Assembly (NCBI RefSeq): GCF_017876435.1
Contig: NZ_JAGIOA010000001.1
Location: 310,001 to 374,000 of the forward strand
Reading direction: 5' to 3'
DNA from: Microbacterium phyllosphaerae
GTDB taxonomy: Bacteria > Actinomycetota > Actinomycetes > Actinomycetales > Microbacteriaceae
Length of the DNA: 64,000 nucleotides
Both the position numbers and the translations under genes were made by a program. Positions 61,294 to 64,000 of the stretch are shown in pieces (positions within the stretch are counted from its first letter, which is position 1; each line of letters opens with the position of its first letter). The notes under the pieces were generated by a model. The model saw only the letters and a list, made by a program, of their open reading frames with translations, made no database searches and was not told where the DNA came from.

Positions 61294-62052
61294 ATGACAG
61301 ACCGAACCGTATCCGCACCTCTCACAGACGCGAAGCCACGGCGCCGGAGATGGCGACGTGTCGTCTTCGGAATCCTGGGCGCGGCCGTGGGCATCGTGGT
61401 CATCGGCGGCATCGGGGTGAATGTCTACCTCGGCGCAGACATCCCCGCGCTCTGGGCGGGGAAGGTCGAGGACGTCGAGGATCGCTTCCCCGACGGCCGA
61501 CCGCAGAACGGAGTGCTCCTCACCGGAAGCTCCTACATCGAACAGTGGTCGACGTCTGAGGAAGACCTGGCCCCGCTCGACACCGTCAACATCGGGATCG
61601 GCGGCACCAAGATCGGCGATCATGCCGCCTATGTCGACCGACTCGTCGTGCCCTTCCACCCGCGTGCGATCGTGGTCTACGCAGGCTCCAACGACATCTC
61701 CGGCCTTCCGTTCTTCAGCAAGAGCGGTGAGGATGTCTCAGAGCGCGTCGCACAGTACCTCGAGACGCTCCACCAGAAACTTCCCGACGCGAAGATCTTC
61801 TACGTCGCCGTGACCGAAGCACCGATCCGTGCCGGCGTTCGCGATGACATCCAGAAAGCCAACTCGCTCATCAGTGAGTTCGCGCGAACGACCGACTACG
61901 TGACCTTCATCGACACTGCGCCTGTCCTGCTCGCCGAAGACGGCGACATCGACGAGTCGCTCTTCGGGCCCGACAACCTGCACTTCAACGACAAGGGATA
62001 CGAGAAGTTCTCGTCTGCGATCCGGCCGGTCCTGATCGACAGCCTGGGGTGA
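61294..62052 (+). CDS. Membrane-anchored SGNH/GDSL hydrolase
   Basis: 252 residues. A basic N-terminus (KPRRRRWRR) and one membrane helix (about 22-47) anchor it with the domain outside. Block I is LLTGSSYIEQW (Ser near 78), block II NIGIGGTKIGD, block III YAGSNDIS, block V DNLHFNDKGY (His near 229): the four SGNH positions are present. It should cleave acyl or acetyl esters. It is separated from GH3 by a terminator, so it may have its own promoter; partnership with the glycosidases is inferred from position. Confidence 0.88.
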   Translation: MTDRTVSAPLTDAKPRRRRWRRVVFGILGAAVGIVVIGGIGVNVYLGADIPALWAGKVEDVEDRFPDGRPQNGVLLTGSSYIEQWSTSEEDLAPLDTVNIGIGGTKIGDHAAYVDRLVVPFHPRAIVVYAGSNDISGLPFFSKSGEDVSERVAQYLETLHQKLPDAKIFYVAVTEAPIRAGVRDDIQKANSLISEFARTTDYVTFIDTAPVLLAEDGDIDESLFGPDNLHFNDKGYEKFSSAIRPVLIDSLG

Positions 62053-62078
62053 CGTGACTGAGGCGGGGCGGATGCCGT

Positions 62079-62519
62079 CTAGTCTCGGCGCAGCTCGCGA
62101 CTGATCGCACCGAGACCGGTCTCGAGGGCTTCGAGCTCCTCGAGAGACAGTCGCGACAACACATCCTCGCCGAGCTCTGGACGTGCGGCCATCAGCTCCT
62201 GAACGACCGCACGGCCCAACTCGGTGGCATGGATGCGACGCACGCGCTGGTCGCTCAGATCGGTTTCACGTTCTGCAAGGCCGCTCGCCACAAGACGATC
62301 GACGAGTTTCGACATCGAAGCCATGGAGACGGCGAAACGCTGCGCGAGCCCGGCACCGGTCGCCCCCTCCTCCGTCGTCACGATCACCGAGAGGGCTTTG
62401 AGCTGCTGGATGGTCAGGTCCGTCGTCAGCAACGGCGCGAGCACGCGCGGGATCGACCGAACGGTGATTCCGATGGACAGCGCTTCGATGGCCGAGAGGG
62501 CACGCGTGCGGGGGTCCAT
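62079..62519 (-). CDS. MarR-family transcriptional regulator
   Basis: 146 residues from ATG 62519. The winged helix spans about 35-105: LTIQQLKALSVIVTTEEGAT, LAQRFAVSMASMSKLVDRLV, and the wing ETDLSDQRVRRIHATELG. A TACGTT -10 lies 6 nt upstream, indicating a leaderless message. The regulated gene is not obvious; it converges on the SGNH gene with 26 nt between stops. Confidence 0.88.
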   Translation of the reverse strand: MDPRTRALSAIEALSIGITVRSIPRVLAPLLTTDLTIQQLKALSVIVTTEEGATGAGLAQRFAVSMASMSKLVDRLVASGLAERETDLSDQRVRRIHATELGRAVVQELMAARPELGEDVLSRLSLEELEALETGLGAISRELRRD

Positions 62520-62867
62520 TGGATCAACGTAGGGCTCAGCGCGGGAGGAACGCAAAAGACATCGCTGCCGTGGTGCCCGCCGGATGAGGCGGGACGGTGT
62601 CCGTGTCGGTCAGCGCGGCCCTTGTCACTATGACCCGTCGGCTGAAGCTGATCCGGATCTGTCGCTGTTGACCCTGGTGAACACTGGAGACACGGAAACG
62701 GCCCTGGTTACGAGATCGTCAAACTATGTGATCCGGTGCAGCAACCCCTGGACGCTAGGCATCGAAGCCCAGTACAGGCCCCGGATTTACGGAGCTTGAG
62801 CCCTTGAATGTGGATGGAAGTATGCTCGTCGCACCCGCCAGGTGCCTCTCTCGGGCACTATGTGTCC
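62520..62867. other. Gene-free interval of 348 nt with lower GC
   Basis: The only structures seen are the marR -10 (TACGTT, 62526-62531) and a small hairpin CCCGCC/GGCGGG (62576-62593). Short open frames here have no recognisable product. Composition shifts towards AT from about 62620 on, and no tRNA or rRNA is visible. Confidence 0.55.
62526..62531 (-). promoter_or_regulatory. -10 element of the MarR gene, leaderless type
   Basis: TACGTT on the minus strand, 6 nt before the ATG at 62519. Confidence 0.45.
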
Positions 62868-64000
62868 ATGACCTCAGGTGATTCCTTCCGTCGACCAAAA
62901 TCAGGCGACGGGACACCGTTCATCGCTCCGCCATCGGCGTTGGAGTTCGCGGTGGATCCGCCTCATGCCGGCCCCCAAGTCCGTGCAGACTTCGATGAGT
63001 TCGATGAAGCGTTCGTGCGGTGTTACCCCAACGCGCACCGCGCAGCAATGGGCCTTGTCATAGGCGCCCTGCCTCGGGTGAAGGACGGGGAGGTGCTTGA
63101 GGGTGAAGACGCCTTCAAATACATGGTCGAGCTACGCCAGAGAATGGTCGATGCAGCAACCGAGGCCGCAACTCCTTATGATTCCGAGACCTGGCTCATT
63201 CTGATTCGGCGCTTGAGCCCGCGGGCGCTGAGTCACGCCGAATCTGGAACCATGGACTACGAGGGCGACTCCACGGAGAGAGTTGCCGAGAACCTAGTCG
63301 GGGCTGCTCGCGGGGAACATCTCGACGTGGAGTCGGCGCCCGTGCCCACCGTCGTCTCCATGCGGCTCGCGAGGCTCTTCGCACTCGCCGGCATGGTCGA
63401 CAGCCTGGAGAGCGCCGTACGCAGCGCAACCAAAGGTGTCAAATACCGAGTCCGGCGCCGTCACCGCCCACGGCCGTTCGACAGCGATGCGCTTCGCGCT
63501 TCCCTCCGTGAGTTCGACCTGAGAAGCTCGTGGAAGTCTGCCGACGACGCTCCGCGACTAGAGTCCATCACCTCAGACGACTTCGAAGGCGACCCTCCGA
63601 TGCTCGTCGCCTATCGATTCAAGGATGGCCTCGGGATCGACCAGACGTGGGACGGCCCGTTCAGAGCCGCGGATCCAGTCGAGGACACCGTCCGTTTCAC
63701 CATCCGTGCTTTTACTACGGGGGACGAGACCTACACGGTGCTCGGTCGACATGGGGTGCTGGCGTCGTTCGAAGATCCCGCCGCAACGGCATCTCTCATC
63801 GTTTTCGGCAACGCTTTGCTCCGCCACGTCCTAGACGTGGACGATGCGGCTGGGGCGACACTTCCTCGACGTGGCCTCCTCCGAATCGAGACCGAGGTGC
63901 TGACAGCCGTCATCAACGACACTCTCCACAGCGAGGCCATCGCAGTGTGGTTGACGGAGAACGGGCAAGCAGCGTTATCGGCATCCGCTGTACTGGCGAG
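62868..64000 (+). CDS. Unrecognised protein, truncated by the window end
   Basis: 377 residues are visible and the frame stays open to position 64000. I do not recognise a family. The N-terminus is polar (MTSGDSFRRPKSGDG); around residues 165-195 there is a helical, weakly hydrophobic segment (SMRLARLFALAGMVDSLESA) followed by a very basic KYRVRRRHRPRP; later parts are mixed alpha/beta (RFKDGLGIDQTWDGPFRAAD). No signal or membrane helix is evident. Codon choice is looser than in neighbours (GTT, TTT, AAA, GCA, TTA), suggesting recent acquisition. A CACTAT lies 6 nt before the ATG as a possible -10. Confidence 0.6.
   Translation, partial: MTSGDSFRRPKSGDGTPFIAPPSALEFAVDPPHAGPQVRADFDEFDEAFVRCYPNAHRAAMGLVIGALPRVKDGEVLEGEDAFKYMVELRQRMVDAATEAATPYDSETWLILIRRLSPRALSHAESGTMDYEGDSTERVAENLVGAARGEHLDVESAPVPTVVSMRLARLFALAGMVDSLESAVRSATKGVKYRVRRRHRPRPFDSDALRASLREFDLRSSWKSADDAPRLESITSDDFEGDPPMLVAYRFKDGLGIDQTWDGPFRAADPVEDTVRFTIRAFTTGDETYTVLGRHGVLASFEDPAATASLIVFGNALLRHVLDVDDAAGATLPRRGLLRIETEVLTAVINDTLHSEAIAVWLTENGQAALSASAVLA

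Noticed and set aside
62620..62800. Possible tRNA or attachment site near the island border
   Set aside because: No cloverleaf, T-loop GTTCGANTC pattern or CCA end could be traced, and no direct repeat partner is visible.

Overview
The window is high-GC actinobacterial DNA and reads like a Microbacterium-type member of the Microbacteriaceae. The supports are the strong GC third-position bias, a CtaG/CopD fusion, a C-minus (cysteine-poor) rpmB-rpmG-rpsN cluster, several leaderless promoters, many carbohydrate ABC operons with a DUF624 (YesL-like) gene, and a genus-typical accumulation of GGCATCC/GGATGCC heptamers. The genus is inferred; no rRNA gene is present.

Layout. (1) 1-13.3 kb: a nine-gene leftward glycan-utilisation operon. 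It encodes a lipoprotein sugar-binding protein, two permeases, a DUF624 membrane protein, a GH36 alpha-galactosidase, a GH43 of exo-beta-1,3-galactanase type, a 2-hydroxyacid dehydrogenase, a GH43 xylosidase/arabinofuranosidase and a large secreted alginate-lyase-family protein cut by the window edge. Most genes overlap by 1-4 nt. The enzyme set suggests plant arabinogalactan as substrate. (2) 13.4-22.8 kb: housekeeping genes, namely a CorA magnesium transporter, a serine-hydrolase homologue that has lost its SxxK motif, a DUF2470 protein and heme oxygenase under a DtxR-like box, a PIF1-like helicase, a membrane-anchored unknown, CopD-CtaG, HU, and a TetR regulator facing an alpha/beta hydrolase. 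(3) 23.7-27.4 kb: a GC-rich tandem repeat, two clusters of palindromic repeats flanking a DUF559 gene, a surface protein ending in LAATG with an AT-rich promoter island, and rpmB-rpmG-rpsN. (4) 27.4-36 kb: a galactoside locus with GH36, ABC importer, GH42 and a LacI regulator; two near-identical 14-bp operators lie in the divergent promoter region.

(5) 35.9-43.6 kb: a DNA glycosylase, a membrane-anchored beta-propeller-like protein, and a zinc homeostasis block (COG3689/TIGR03943 protein, DUF318 permease, Zur-like regulator, ZnuBCA) with a Zur-like box at znuA. (6) 43.6-50.4 kb: an alpha-glucoside locus (GH13, ABC importer, ROK regulator) and a 2H phosphoesterase. (7) 50.5-52.6 kb: a LysR regulator and an EamA exporter. 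(8) 52.5-62.5 kb: a catabolic locus arranged around a TetR gene. A Baeyer-Villiger monooxygenase overlaps an SMP-30-like lactonase lipoprotein on one side; a GPH-type sugar/glycoside symporter, GH1, GH3 and an SGNH hydrolase lie on the other, followed by MarR. (9) 62.8-64 kb: an unrecognised open reading frame with atypical codon use that runs off the window.

The best candidate for an undescribed system is region 8. Its parts can be read as import of a glycoside, removal of sugars, oxidation of a cyclic ketone aglycone to a lactone, and lactone opening. Other signals worth attention are the repeat clusters around the DUF559 gene, the degenerate serine hydrolase, the duplicated UUCG-loop terminators, and the GGATGCC heptamer bias.
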